Source: Symbiotaphrina buchneri (taxonomy: Eukaryota; Ascomycota; Symbiotaphrinales; Symbiotaphrinaceae). Taken from it: a DNA stretch of 64,000 nt. This document shows, piece by piece, positions 1 to 11,183 of this stretch. The stretch covers positions 1 to 64,000 of the forward strand of contig BCIG01000036.1 of NCBI GenBank assembly GCA_001599915.1, given 5' to 3'. The translations under genes and the position numbers were made by a program. Under the pieces are notes generated by a model. That model did no database searches. It was not told where the DNA came from and worked only from the letters and a program-made list of their open reading frames with translations. Position 1 is the stretch's first letter, and each line of letters begins with the position of its first letter.

Positions 1-30
1 GGCGGAGGCGGAGGCGGAGGCGGAGGCGGA
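1..30. repeat. (GGCGGA)5 hexanucleotide microsatellite
   Basis: Five perfect copies of GGCGGA start at base 1 and may continue to the left of the window. They are in frame with the putative Gly-rich tail. Confidence 0.9.
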
Positions 31-57
31 GACGGCAGCAAGGATCTGGAGACGTAA
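1..57 (+). CDS. 3' end of a Gly-rich protein gene (partial)
   Basis: The first 57 bases read as an open frame from the window edge: ten glycines, then DGSKDLET and TAA at 55-57. The glycines come from the GGC/GGA hexamer repeat. The rest of the gene lies outside the window, so the product cannot be named. The frame stays open and ends in a non-repetitive polar tail, which is why I prefer a coding reading; it could also be a microsatellite with a chance stop. Confidence 0.4.
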   Translation, partial: GGGGGGGGGGDGSKDLET

Positions 58-581
58 TAATATGATATTGGGGTTTTGGGCTGCCGAGGTATCTGGATTG
101 CTGAGGCCCTGGACGGTGTTTGAGGGTGGCTCTTTATTTGCAGCTACTGGAAAGGAGAGCGGTGTTGGAATTGCGTGTGTGCAAGGTAGGCGCGGTGTGA
201 CATGCTCTCCTATTTCCCATCCTCGCCCCGTGCTCTTTCCCACTCCGCAATCACCCATCCAATGCCTGAGGCTGGTTCTTCATATCACGATGATAGATCT
301 CTGAGTGACACGCAGATGCCATGTTCCTGCAACCCACGTCTCTCGTAGCAGCGCCCCTTTGCCTGGATGTTGTTGGCCTATCAATCACAGCCGCCAATAG
401 CAGCTGCCTAATTGGGCGATCCGATGCGCACTTCCAGATAGGCACCAGCACAGCCCGCAGGAACACTCGACGTCATGCCTCTCAAGTGTCTTGTTCCTCT
501 TCAAATTCGCATCTTTTGTGAGACTTGAAGGGCAATTGAGGAATTCTTGAAATGAGGAATAAGAACCAGCGGGCAAGAAAG
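58..581. other. Intergenic, promoter side of the amidohydrolase gene
   Basis: About 520 bases without a convincing gene. Short open frames on both strands have no start context, domain or splice support. It should hold the terminator of the left-edge gene and the promoter of the amidohydrolase gene. An in-frame ATG at 552 lies 30 bases before the preferred start at 582. Confidence 0.6.
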
Positions 582-2034
582 ATGACGGAATACACCGTGC
601 ATACGAGCGTGGCGTTCGACCCTAAGGCGAAGGCGTTCGTCGAGGACCTGTCGATAACGGTGGATACAGAGTCCGGGCTCATCACGAAGGTGTATAAGAG
701 AAACGAGAAGCTGCCGGACAAGATTGAGGCGCCCGATATTGACCTGAGGGGCAAGGTTGTGCTGCCGGGACTGGTAGATGCGCATACGTTCGTCCGACCT
801 CTCCATTGTCCATTTCCCTTTTCACTCACTGGTCTATTTCCTTCGTCCTCTTTCTAATCATGCTAATGGAATAAACGCACTAGGCACATCTTCCTGCACC
901 CCTACAGCGAAACGCCCTCCAGCGTGCAAATGCGGGACGAGTCCCTCGTCGAGCGCATCGTGCGAGCCACCAACCACTGCCGCGCCGCCCTCCTCGCCGG
1001 CTACTGCACGTACCGCGACCTGGGCACCGAGAGTCTCCGCGACGCCGACGCCAACCTGCGCGACGCCATCAACCGCGGCCTGATCCCCGGCCCGCGCATG
1101 TACGTGGCCACGGAGGCGCTGGCGAGCAGCAGCGGGTATGCGATCCGTACCGAGAACGAACTGGGCGGGCTCGTTGTGCCCCGTGCCGCGGACTCGGCCG
1201 ATGGCGTTGATGGTGTTCGCGCGGCGGTTAGGAGGAGGATTGGGGCGGGCGCGGATGTGGTTAAGTTTTATGCGGATTATCGGTATGTGTCTTGTTTTGA
1301 TACTTCACCCTCCAGGAACCCAATGGAGCATGTGGCGAGCGGGAGCTGATATCGAACGAAAAATCAGACGCCGCGTCATGCGCTTTCCCCCCGGCACGGG
1401 ACCCAAAATCCAGTTCCCACCGACCGACCGCAACCCCAACGTGGTACTCTTCAACCAGTCCGAAATGGACGCCATCGTCGCCGAAGCCTCGCTCGCATCC
1501 TGCCCCGTCGCCGCGCACGCCGGCTCCGCGCAAGCAATGAAGATGGCGACGCGCGCAGGCGTGACCAGCGTCGAGCACGGCTTCTACCTCGACGACGAGG
1601 CCATATCGCTCATGAAGGCGCACGGGACCATCTTCGTGCCGACGCTCGCCGTCGCGCACACCGAGTCCCCCGCCTCGACACCAAAACTGCTACAGCAGAT
1701 CAAGCGCGTGCATGAGGCCGGCGTGAGGCTGGCGTGTGGTGGCGATACGGGCCCGTTTAAGCATGGCGATAATGCGCTGGAGATGGAACTCATGCTTAGG
1801 GCGGGCATCCCGCTGGAGGATGTGATTGTGACGAGCACGGTTATGGGATGGGAGGCGTGCGGGGGAGATCTTTGTGGGAGAATGTTTGGATGGTTTGAGG
1901 AGGGCGTGGCGGCGGATGTGATAGCCCTGGAGAATGATCCGAGGACGCACGAGGGCGCGTTGAGGACGGTGGCGTTTGTTATGAAGGATGCGAGGGTTTG
2001 GAAGAGGGATGGCGTTGCGGTGGGCATGGTATAG
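582..2034 (+). CDS. Metal-dependent amidohydrolase (imidazolonepropionase-like)
   Basis: Three exons, 582-787, 884-1282 and 1368-2034, give 423 aa. Intron 1 splits the Thr codon of the metal-binding DAHTH motif and restores it exactly, which fixes the splice. The second site is supported by phase. Residues expected of amidohydrolase-superfamily enzymes follow in order: HTH near residue 70, a Lys in VVKFYAD, His in AAHAG, His in VEHGF and the catalytic Asp in GGDTGP. The C-terminus returns to the beta-sandwich (ADVIALENDP). The family hydrolyses C-N bonds in cyclic amides or prolyl dipeptides; the substrate here is unknown. Start at 582 (MTEYTVHT) is preferred; 552 would add ten residues. No signal peptide, probably cytosolic. 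Length is normal for the family. Confidence 0.9.
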
Positions 2035-2308
2035 GAAGGGGAGGTGATGTAAAGGCACGATGGGGGAAGGATACGGAGCGATGTGGGAGGTTTGATTCGA
2101 GATCTGGAAGGAGTTCAATTCGTAGGTGGTTATTTATCATTAAATCAATAACACGCTCCTCCATCGGTATTCAAAGACCCTGACCAGTCTCCTCGCAACT
2201 GCCGCTATCCACATCTTTTCCGTAGAAAAGAAGGGCCACCCCAATTCAGATACGAACAATCCAAAAGATTCATAGACACACCGTCACTCGTAGCGTATGC
2301 CGAGGCGT

Positions 2309-2663
2309 CTAGCAGCAGGCCTCGGAGCAGCCGCAGCCGCAGCAGTTGCACGAAGCGTATTCACCGCCGCGGAGGCGCATCTCGGGTTGGGGTTGGGGTT
2401 TCTAAAGAATCGAAGAGATTTGGTTAGCATTGACTATCTTTTGATGAGGGGCAGGAAGCTCAAAGGGATACAGGAGCTCAATTGAAGTGACATGGAAGAA
2501 AGGGAGGGAAAAAGGCGGGGAAGGGAAAGGAGAGGAGGAGAAGAGAGAGACATACGGGCTGCTCGACGACAACACCGTCGCGCGTGGGCGTGTCCATGGA
2601 CTCGCGCAGGCTGATGGGCGTCGTCTCCACCTGAGGTTGTTGCTGCTGGATTTCGGCGGGCAT
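2309..2663 (-). CDS. Small Cys-rich protein, 66 aa, with MRLRGG motif
   Basis: Two exons on the minus strand, 2663-2556 and 2401-2309, joined in phase 0 across a 154-base GTATGT..TAG intron. The product has a Gln/Pro-rich start (MPAEIQQQQPQVE), a middle with MDTPTRDGVVVEQP, a (KP)QPQPEMRLRGG linker and a C-terminus CNCCGCGCSEACC with seven cysteines in 13 residues. No signal peptide, so probably intracellular; clustered terminal cysteines could bind metal or be acylated. I do not recognise a named family, though small fungal proteins ending in an MRLRGG-type stretch and a Cys cluster seem familiar. A further intron, 2688-2803 (GTATGT..CAG), fits the 5' UTR just upstream. Easily missed by gene callers because of its size. 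Confidence 0.7.
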
Positions 2664-3958
2664 TTTGAGTTGGGGTTCCCGTTTGATCTGGGTAGAGAGA
2701 GACGGAGTCAGTGTTATTGATCGATTGATCAGGCGGGGCGCTCGCTGTGCGATGATGGACAGATGGACTGATCAAGCAATGAATGAGTGCCAGGTCGACA
2801 TACCGGTAGAGAAAGACTTGCTATACACGCTCAATGGCAGAAAACACCGCTAAGGTAGGGTAGTTCAGAGATCTCGGGATCTAAGATCTTCTTTAATCAA
2901 GATTGATGGCGGTGTGGGTGTGAAAGGTGCGGAGGATGGCAGTTTTGATTTCTGTCAGGGATGTGTGGGACAGGGAAAACGGGGAGAAGGAGGGAAAACT
3001 GGTTTTCTTATCGGTTGGCAAAGCCACCGCCTTTTTTCAGCTGGGCGGGAGGGAATGTGGGCTAACACGTCATCGGCTCGCCCCGAATAATTAACATTGG
3101 CTCGCGGGCTCCACACTCGCTGGCGCGGCAAAGCCACCGCTTCGCTACTGGGTGCCCGAAATAGCATCAAACGCGGCACAGAGAGAGATGATTGGCGCGT
3201 CCCCGCCGAATGGATATCGAAGGTCTTGGATGGTCGTGGAGATGAGAAGCTGGATGATGTGGCTTGCTTGGTCGTGATGGGCACTGGTGGCTAGATCTGG
3301 TAATTTGACCTTTAATTCAGCTTCTGGGATCTGGTGATTTTTCTGACCCTCAAAGAGATCTTGGCTCCTTAATACATCGGCGATGCCATCACAATCTGGC
3401 CTTGCAGTCTGGAAGCAACGGCTGTTCTGGACTTCGGAGATATAACCAAGGATGTATGAACTCCGAAACTCTTCCTTTCCAGGAGATCCGGCTGGTCGGG
3501 ATCTACCCATTTGTCGTCTACAATGGTTTCGAGCCTTGCAGCTTCTCGTTTCCACTCTCTCCTCTACATCTCACCGAGTAGAAGGACATCGGACCTTCTA
3601 GTCCAGCCGCTTCCACCACCAACCTCCTTTCTATTTCTCAGTCATGCTATATCTACCAACAGTATCATATGATCTGGACGTTTCCTCGTTAGATCATTGG
3701 TTATTGCTGCTATGTCACCCCCACGCTACTTCAAGGCAACATTATGGCGTACCTGGGGAAGGTGCGGGGTAGCGGCATCATGATCCTTGTGCATTGAACA
3801 ATCACCCGATGCTGAAACTGCCAGAATTCGGTCATCGATTGAATTTGCGTGGGGTGAGGGGAAGAAGAGAAGAGGAGCCATACCTCTGAAATAAAGACGT
3901 GGGAGCATGGATTTTCTCCTTGCCATTGACCGTTTCCTCTTCAGGGAGTTCTCACACC
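2664..3958. other. Intergenic, divergent promoter region
   Basis: About 1.3 kb between the minus-strand microprotein and the plus-strand pectinesterase. The first 140 bases probably hold a 5' UTR exon and intron of the microprotein. The longest open frame, about 136 codons on the minus strand at 3145-3555, has biased composition and no recognisable domain; I do not call it. A 14-base direct repeat lies at 3017 and 3127. Confidence 0.5.
3017..3140. repeat. 14-bp direct repeat pair
   Basis: GGCAAAGCCACCGC occurs at 3017-3030 and again at 3127-3140, 110 bases apart in the shared upstream region. It could be a pair of binding sites for one regulator; nothing else supports a function. Confidence 0.5.
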
Positions 3959-5282
3959 ATGGCTGCCCCTTCTCTTCTCCTGTTTTTCGCTCTCATCTGC
4001 ATTACCCTTGCTCTTTCTCCAAGCAGAATCACTAAGAGACAATTCCTGACAGAATACAGTCTCTGCCAATTGCCCACACCCGACCCTCTCGAAGGCTGTC
4101 TCCCAAACACTCTTCTTGTCTCTTCCTCTCCTAACGCAGGGCATTTCACTACAATCCAATCCGCCATCCTTTCCATACCCAACAACACCACTCCCTACAC
4201 AATCCTCATCCTCCCAGGCGTCTACCGGGAGCAACTCAACGTTACACGTATTGGCCCTCTGACTCTACTCGGCCAGACGTCCAATCCCGACTCCCAAGCC
4301 GCCAATACCGTCAGCGTCAACTGGGCCTCTGCGAACTTCAATAACGATTACCTCTCAGATAATGCATTCACGTCGATCCTGACGGTGGCACCAAATCTAA
4401 ACGCCAGCTTGACGGGCTCGGGACCGAGCGGCTTTGCAGTACCAGATGATACACCTTTTGGAAGCAGTGATTTTAGGGCGTATAATATCGATTTCCTGAA
4501 TAATGCCACAGAATATTCGGCGGGTCCTGTGCTGGCAGTAAGCGTGAGTCGTGCAAACGCGGGCTTCTACTGGTGTGGATTCTTTTCTTATCAGGATACG
4601 GTATGCTTTTCCCAATACATCACTGCTGCAGTCAATCCTCCGAGCACCAAGGATCGACAGTAGTACCATGCAACCAGGTGCAACCTCAAATACAAGCTAA
4701 CCCCGCTTTCAGGTCTACATTGGGAAACTGGGCAATGCCTACTTCCACGGCAGCACTGTCGCTGGACAAACCGACTTCCTCTACGGCTTCGGCACCGCCT
4801 TCCTGCACGCCTGCTCTCTCTCCCTGCGCTCCTGCGGCGGAAGCATCACGGCTTGGAAAGGCTCCAACACGACCTTCGCAAACAAGTACGGCACCTACAT
4901 CTCCGACAGCAGCGTGCGCGCGGCCAACGCCTCCATCGCACCGGAGATCGTCGGACAGTGCGCCCTCGGCCGGCCATGGAACTACCTCGATCGCACCGTC
5001 TATATGCGCACCTACCTGGACGCAAGCATCCGCCCCGCTGGGTATATCCCCTGGACCACCGCCCCGGATTGGAGCCATGCGATCACGAATCAGACGCTGC
5101 TGGGCGAGTTTGCCAGTTTTGGCCCCGGGTGGAATCGCACGGGCAGGCTGCTCGGTGGTGTTACGCAGGAGTTGACGCCTGGTGAGGTCGTCCTGTATAG
5201 TAGCCCTTGGGAGGTATTTATGGGTCCGAATGGAGAAGAACATAATGTGGGCTGGATCGATAAGAGCTGTTATCCGTGGTAA
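3959..5282 (+). CDS. Secreted pectinesterase (CE8 family)
   Basis: Exons 3959-4600 and 4713-5282, joined in phase 0 (intron 112 bases), give 403 aa. The N-terminus is a signal peptide (MAAPSLLLFFALICITLALS). CE8 motifs follow in order: FTTIQSAI, GVYREQL, the QDT segment at the splice junction, TDFLYG holding one catalytic Asp, and LGRPW near the C-terminus with the conserved Arg. Pectinesterase removes methyl esters from cell-wall homogalacturonan, so it acts outside the cell on plant material. TDFLYG departs slightly from the usual VDFIFG but keeps the Asp. Many N-x-S/T sites fit a secreted glycoprotein. The ATG at 3959 is chosen because the signal peptide begins there. Family call is firm; activity is inferred. 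Confidence 0.93.
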
Positions 5283-5667
5283 GGAAGCCGAAGGTTGGGA
5301 AATACGAAGAAAGAGTACCTTGCCAGCTGATCTGGTATCAGAAGGACAGCTGTATCACTTTCCGGCACAGAAATGTCGTTACTTCAGTGGGATAAACAGA
5401 ACGATCATGCAGTAAGTGACTGGCTCAAGGAACAGTCGTTCAGAACGGGATACTATACGTTCTTTTTGCAGGGAGACCTGGACTTATATACCTCACTAGG
5501 AACAGTTTGTCGTACAAATATGAAGTCCCATTATCAATGCCACCACGCTTGACGACGCCGATGCTTATTATGCCAACAACAAATCCACAGAATCTGAGTG
5601 ATCGCCGACAAATAAGCAAGAATGAAGAAAGAATGACGCCCACGGCCACCCTTGCTCCTTTCCAATC
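5283..5667. other. Convergent 3' intergenic region
   Basis: The 385 bases between the stop of the plus-strand pectinesterase and the stop of the minus-strand HET-like gene should hold both 3' UTRs and polyadenylation sites. Nothing else is visible. Confidence 0.6.
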
Positions 5668-8031
5668 TCACAAAGTGGCCCTGATCGGATCCTCAACACA
5701 GACCTTAACCCAGCCCTTGACGCTCGCCATCTCATGCACCTCGCTATTCATACGCAGCACCGTCTCTCTGACCAGCTTATCCTCGCGGAAACTCCAGCTA
5801 CACAACAGCGTACGCAGCATACCTCCCTCACGGCCCGTGATCAGCGCCACCGTCGGCGGCCTCACCGCCTGGAACAGACTCACCGTCATCATGCCCGTGT
5901 CGACGAGCGTGAAGAGACGATGGCCGGGCAACAGCTGAGGGGCGGGGTGTTTCGCCGGATCCGCCACCCAGTCGGGTTCCGTGCCCATGCGCTCGAAGCG
6001 GTGGCGGTGGGCGAAGCTGAACGGCGACGACGAGGCCTCGTACGTTAGCCGCCCGATGCAGTCGCCGAAGACGATGCGCTCCAGTTGCGTGATGGGGAGC
6101 ACGCCCTCAAAGCCAACGAGGTGCGGCGACGACTGGATGACAGAGCCACCGTAGAGGCGGCGAACAGCGAAGGGACCGAAGATGGAGAGCAGGACGCCGA
6201 CGCCGAGGAAGACAATGACGCCGGCCGCGAGGTATAGCTTCTCGGTGTACGTCAGCCCGCCGATGAAGAGCGGCGCGTAAGTCCATGCCAGCGAGACACC
6301 CGTCAGGAACCACCACACGCCCGAGCGCAGGAAGAGTTCTGCCATGAGCTTCCCGAAGCCGCCGTCGCGGCGCCATTTCATGCGCGGGAACCCCTTCCAG
6401 CGAATACTGATGGCGCGGCAATCGTCGAGGATGACGGTCGAGTCCGAGTCGGCCACGCCGACAATCTCGCACAGCGGATGCACGTCCCAGAGGTGCGTGC
6501 CGAACTGGTCGGGTGCAGCTAGCGCGCTGAAGACGTCGGCGTTGGGCGCGTGCTGTGGGTACGGCAGCAGGCAGATCATGCGCTCGATGAGCCGGTCGCT
6601 GTCGTTGATGAGCGATAGCCGCGCCATGCATTGGAACTGCGATTCGCCCTCGATGGGGTCCAGCCTGTTATGTAAGAGCCCCATTAATGCGTAGACTAAC
6701 TCGTGCCGCGTGGCCGTCTTGTTGATCGACGGCTCGCGGTCGGCGAGCGCGTATAGCGCGGTGCTGAATAGCTCGAGCCGGCTGAGATTCAGCGTGCCGG
6801 TGAAGTGCTCGGCCAGGAGTCGTGTGGCTTGGATGCTCTCGCCCTCGTCGGGGCGAACCTTGTCCTGCCAGATGGACGTGGCGACTTCCACTTTATGCAA
6901 AGCTTCTGTACTGTGCGTGTCGACGTAGTGGAAGTACACAAAGGAGCCCACGGCGAGGAGACCTTCCGGTAACGTCCACATCCTGTCACCCCAGACCTGG
7001 CCCGTCTCCGGTCGGGAATCGGGCAGGAGGACAATCACACGTTTGGCGCACCGGACCACGTCGCAGAAGCGGTTGACGTCGGCGTCGAGCAGCGTCGGCT
7101 CTTCGATCGGGGCGCGGCACATGAAATCCATCCAGAACGCTTCGCAGCCTGCCTCGACGGCCAACTTGGGTGCCAGCTCCCGCAGCAGCTCGCTCTTGTT
7201 ATCGTCGCCCTTGGAGCTCGTGTGCCAGTGGTCGTTCGTGTAGCTTAGAAAGACGTACGGACGATACATTTCCGGCTTCTCCTCGAGGTTCACCTGCACC
7301 CACTCCTCGCCATCTTTGACGACCAGGATCCGCGGCCGCAACAGTCTGCCCTTGGCGGAATACTTCAACTTCTTGTTATACGGCGAGTCCGGCTGCATGT
7401 CGAGCGGGTTGACGGCGTACTTGGGCCACTTCCACAGATACCCCCTCCACTCCAGATACTCATCCTCGGCTTCATCCTCATCCCACGGTGCACTCGATAT
7501 GCCCAGCGGCAGCGTCAGATATATCTGCAACGGCAAGCCGATGATGATCACGCGGAAGAACGATGAGAACACGCCGACCACGGAGCGCTTGCCCTTCTTG
7601 ATCCCGCCGGTCTCAGGGTCTGATACCCACTTCGGCTCCGAAGGGTACAGCGCCCACTCGGCGATGCGGAATGCCATCGGAACACTGCCGCGGATATGAG
7701 TCTGACGCCACAAGTCGGTCGGATTAGCATGTCTTGCGGTTTCAGTGGCTTGCACGCGCAGGCGGCGGGGAAAGTATCGTGTCGTGCTGAGGTACGTGTG
7801 GGCTTGCCGCATGCGGATCGTCTCGCCGAACTGGTTCTTGTATTCATATTCCTCTTCTGTGGGGCTGCTGAAGATGTGTTTGAGCCGCGTGGCGGGCGTT
7901 AGCCGGTCTTTTCCTGTTGAGAACCATCGCAGCATTGTGGTTGGTCTGTGTGATGGCTTCTCAGAAGGTGAGAAGGCGGCGGGCGGGCTGGAGGGTTTGG
8001 TCTCGCTGCTGTCCCCATTTTGCGATGCCAC
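5668..8031 (-). CDS. HET-domain-like membrane protein, 787 aa
   Basis: One uninterrupted minus-strand frame of 787 aa. Residues about 259-365 read like a degenerate HET (heterokaryon incompatibility) domain: FLSYTNDHW at its start, then AFWMDFMC (compare W-x-D-x-x-C), a long spacer, CAKRVIVLLPD, and WGDRMWTLPEGLL matching the W-x-R-x-WT-x-E signature. Hydrophobic stretches lie near 153-178 and at about 575-635, so the protein is probably membrane bound with the HET-like part between. The N-terminus is Ser/Pro-rich and lacks a signal peptide. HET-domain proteins take part in fungal nonself recognition and cell death; that role here is only inferred. Lack of introns in so long a gene is unusual among its neighbours. 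Confidence 0.85.
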   Translation of the reverse strand: MASQNGDSSETKPSSPPAAFSPSEKPSHRPTTMLRWFSTGKDRLTPATRLKHIFSSPTEEEYEYKNQFGETIRMRQAHTYLSTTRYFPRRLRVQATETARHANPTDLWRQTHIRGSVPMAFRIAEWALYPSEPKWVSDPETGGIKKGKRSVVGVFSSFFRVIIIGLPLQIYLTLPLGISSAPWDEDEAEDEYLEWRGYLWKWPKYAVNPLDMQPDSPYNKKLKYSAKGRLLRPRILVVKDGEEWVQVNLEEKPEMYRPYVFLSYTNDHWHTSSKGDDNKSELLRELAPKLAVEAGCEAFWMDFMCRAPIEEPTLLDADVNRFCDVVRCAKRVIVLLPDSRPETGQVWGDRMWTLPEGLLAVGSFVYFHYVDTHSTEALHKVEVATSIWQDKVRPDEGESIQATRLLAEHFTGTLNLSRLELFSTALYALADREPSINKTATRHELVYALMGLLHNRLDPIEGESQFQCMARLSLINDSDRLIERMICLLPYPQHAPNADVFSALAAPDQFGTHLWDVHPLCEIVGVADSDSTVILDDCRAISIRWKGFPRMKWRRDGGFGKLMAELFLRSGVWWFLTGVSLAWTYAPLFIGGLTYTEKLYLAAGVIVFLGVGVLLSIFGPFAVRRLYGGSVIQSSPHLVGFEGVLPITQLERIVFGDCIGRLTYEASSSPFSFAHRHRFERMGTEPDWVADPAKHPAPQLLPGHRLFTLVDTGMMTVSLFQAVRPPTVALITGREGGMLRTLLCSWSFREDKLVRETVLRMNSEVHEMASVKGWVKVCVEDPIRATL

Positions 8032-8817
8032 GGCTTTTCGCCGGATGGGTGAGCTGCTCGTTTTGGGTTGGATGAGGTTGACGGATTATTGAAGGGGAGA
8101 GGGTGTGGAGAAGCTCGAAGAAGAAGAGGAGTCGACATCAGGCCTCCAAGCCCCCAGCGAGAGGGAGCGCGATAGGAGTGATATTTTAGTTTGATCAGTG
8201 ATCACAAATCCTCCCCTGCGGCCCCCACAACAGCCTGCATCGTGGCTGTCGCGCCTTTCCAATCGACCAGGGTGCGAAAAAAAGCAGGCAACTGAGCGAG
8301 GCAGTCCGACAGGGATAGCCTGCTTGTAGCGTGCTTAAAACAGTCAAGAAGCCGCAGACTCCATGACAGGCCTTGACAGGGATGTTCGTTCCGTCCCGTA
8401 AATCCACCAATTGAACGGCTCGGCGCGAGTGTTAGGGTTACATCGCCCCAGGCTACTGAACGTCTGACACCTCTCGAGTCCTCGACTCATTACTTTGCTC
8501 AGCTGGAGGCCTAGCGCAATGCCCGCGGACTCGGTTAGCTGGGTCCAGTATGGAGGAGAGAACAAGAGGTCGGATTTAGATTGCGATGGCAGCCTGCTGC
8601 GCCGCCTTCGAGCTTGTTGGGGCATATTTTTGGGAGAGCATACCACTGCTTCACGTGCGCTGCTGTTGATTGCTGGATTCCCCATAGCAGTTCCTTCTCT
8701 TGTAACGAAAGTCACAAGTCTCCCGTTGCGACAGTATTCTCAGTGAGCCGCCTTGATACAACATCCTTCTCGTAGACTGCGGTCCCGCATCAGCTCTTTC
8801 CCCGCGCTCACATCAAA
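8032..8817. other. Intergenic
   Basis: About 790 bases between the start of the HET-like gene and the stop of the LrgAB-like gene, both on the minus strand. It should carry the HET-like promoter. Short open frames lack domains or splice support. Confidence 0.5.
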
Positions 8818-10717
8818 TTATAACCCAGCCAACTGCCCCACAAAGCCCGCCACGCTCGGAATACTCGTCATAGCAACCATCAAGATGCCAAACAAGCTCA
8901 ACTCGACACTACTCAGCGCCGCCGCGCGGGGATCACTAACCAGCAACAACGCCGTCGCAATCGCGCTACTATTCCCACCCAACGCCACTCCTCTAGTAAC
9001 ATAATCGTCCTCCGGCACCCTCAGCATCTTCAACAACCACGGCCCGACCAGCACGCCCAGAATCCCGCTCACGATGCACAGCACGGCCACCAGACTCGTG
9101 TCGCCGTCCAGATTACTCGTCGCCGGGATGGCCAGGGCGAGCGTCAGGCTGCGCGATACGAAACTCAGTGCGCGGCCGGGCGCGATGCCCATTGCTGCCG
9201 CGAGAGGCGGGTATGCGAGCAGCGAGGTGATGCTGAGGAATAGCGCGGGGATGGCGGTCGGTAGGAAGTGTCGTACCAGTTCGTGCCGGTACCGGAACAT
9301 GGGCAGCGCGAGCGAGACGATGCTGACGTCTAGTAGAGAGGAGAAGACGTCGCCGGCGCCCGGGCGGGATGTGCCCCCCGCACCGCGCTGGCTGGGCTCG
9401 ATGTTGCCGGGCCCGAAGAGCTGGAGATAGGTTCGCCCGGTTTTGTATCCGTGTAAAGCGGTGGGCAGGGAGTCGTGAAGGGTGGCGGCGAAAGCCCAGA
9501 TGAGAAGAACGGTGAAGAGAGAGGAGACGAGGACTGGGTGCAGGAAGCGTTTCCATTTCGAGGGCAGGGAGACGGCGCCGAAGTACGTTAGGATGTTGAT
9601 GGTGGCGTGGAGTGGCATGGCGTAGTGCAGGGCGTAGTAGACGGGCAGACCGATAGTGAGAAAGAAGAGTAGGTAGGTGGCGGTGTCGAGGTGGGAGTTG
9701 AGACTGGTTGCCCAGCGTTGAGCGCGTGTTAAAGGCGTGGCGTCTTGATGAGGGATGGTGGGTGATGTGAGAGCTTCCGCTGGGGGATTGTCTATGGGTG
9801 GGCCGCCGGTCACTCGAACGATATCTGGATCCTGAGCGGGAGGTGGAGGACCCAGCGGCGTTGCTGAGGCCAGTGGTGGGACACCGACGATGGAAGAAGC
9901 ACCGGACGCCGGAACGGAAGACTCGGGCGTCTGGCGTGCGCGGTCACTGGCTGGATACTGAGCGAGAGGAATCTGCGAGTCGTCGCCTCGAGGACTTGGT
10001 GGTAACTCTTCTGCACGCTCGGTCATGGCGCGTTTGGATGAGCCAAGCAGCAGTTGGAGCCCGCGGGTGAGCCATGCTGTTAGAGCCAGCATGACAAAGT
10101 AGCCGATGACTGTGACAGTTAGAAATCTAGATGCAGCGGGGGGAGGGGAGGCGTGTCTTACGAAAGAGAGCAATGATCTTCGCAATCTCGATGCCGCCAA
10201 TCGCCGAGCTGAGCGGAAGCAAGACGAAGCTGGGCGTGAAGAAGATATTGATATACCGCAGCGCAAAGCCCGTCTGTTATCCGCATTGCGAAATTAGCCA
10301 AATGCTGCGCGTTCATGGCAGTAGACTCTCAGCACATACCGGGATATCAACCACTCTCACGATTACCCTCGTTCTTCTATCTCCAAACGCTGACTGACAT
10401 GCTACGAGGGCAAAGAACAGAAGGATCATGCAAGCCACAGAAGCAGGGAAAGAAACGGTGCTCAGCCCAATCAGGGCGTCGACGCCCCAGCATGCCAGCA
10501 GGATGATGCATGTTCCGATAGGGACATAGAGCCAAGCGGTGAGCAAGCGGCTGGAAGACAGACGTGCGACCTGCAAGGAGTCAGTAGATCACTTGATGAA
10601 AGGCTCTGCAGGCCGCGTTCTAGAAGATGCACTGCTGAAAGCAGGGGATCAACGTACGGTGATGACGGCCTCGAACAGGTCGCGCAAGATCGCCTTGATC
10701 TCGTCTTCAGATACCAT
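8818..10717 (-). CDS. LrgA/LrgB-type membrane protein (PLGG1-like)
   Basis: Four minus-strand exons, 10717-10658, 10570-10340, 10273-10162 and 10109-8818, give 564 aa; all phases agree. The N-terminal third (about residues 20-145) carries four hydrophobic segments in LrgA/CidA style, including FPASVACMILLFF. A polar Pro/Ser-rich linker follows (about 165-245). The C-terminal half is LrgB-like: SSLLDVSIVSLALPMFRYR, FVSRSLTLALAIPA and EDDYVTRGVALGGNSSAIATA. Plant PLGG1, with the same fused layout, moves glycolate and glycerate across the plastid envelope; bacterial LrgAB affects autolysis and pyruvate transport. The fungal substrate is not known to me. Many TM helices; organelle unknown, although the first 30 residues could target a membrane. 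Confidence 0.9.
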
Positions 10718-11183
10718 CTTCTCTTTCTTTATCGCACAGTCATGGCGTGTGAGTCTCTGGATGTGCAAGATGGATGAGCAAGACCGGGTCAAGAGGACGA
10801 GTCGTCAAGAAGGTTCTTTGGTGGTGCGCTTAGCCGCGCGCTCGGACATTCTTCGGTGCTTCGCTGTGGTTCCCCGTCATGAGAGAAAACTTCCAATAAT
10901 CATCTCATGAGACTATAGACACAAGTGCAGCTCTCCAAGCTTACGATGCAGAATATCTGGAATAGTAGATTGCTGTTTATTTCACGCAACAACATAAGGG
11001 GTGCAATGGCCGGCACAAGCCTCCAACAGTCTATAAATCTCTATATATCCAATAATCCAGCTCTGCTTTCCAGCATGCTATGATATAGAAATGCTATGCA
11101 AAATCTGCCAGAAAATGGAGACACAATCCATATGTATCCAGCTTTTGAGTGCCCTGCACCTTGGGCTCATACCACGATGAAGC
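10718..11183. other. Intergenic
   Basis: 466 bases between the LrgAB-like start and the MATE stop, both on the minus strand. Expected to hold the LrgAB-like promoter and MATE 3' UTR. No gene seen. Confidence 0.5.

Noticed and set aside
3145-3555. 136-codon open frame on the minus strand
   Set aside because: Composition is atypical, no domain or splice partner, and it overlaps a promoter region with several competing frames.
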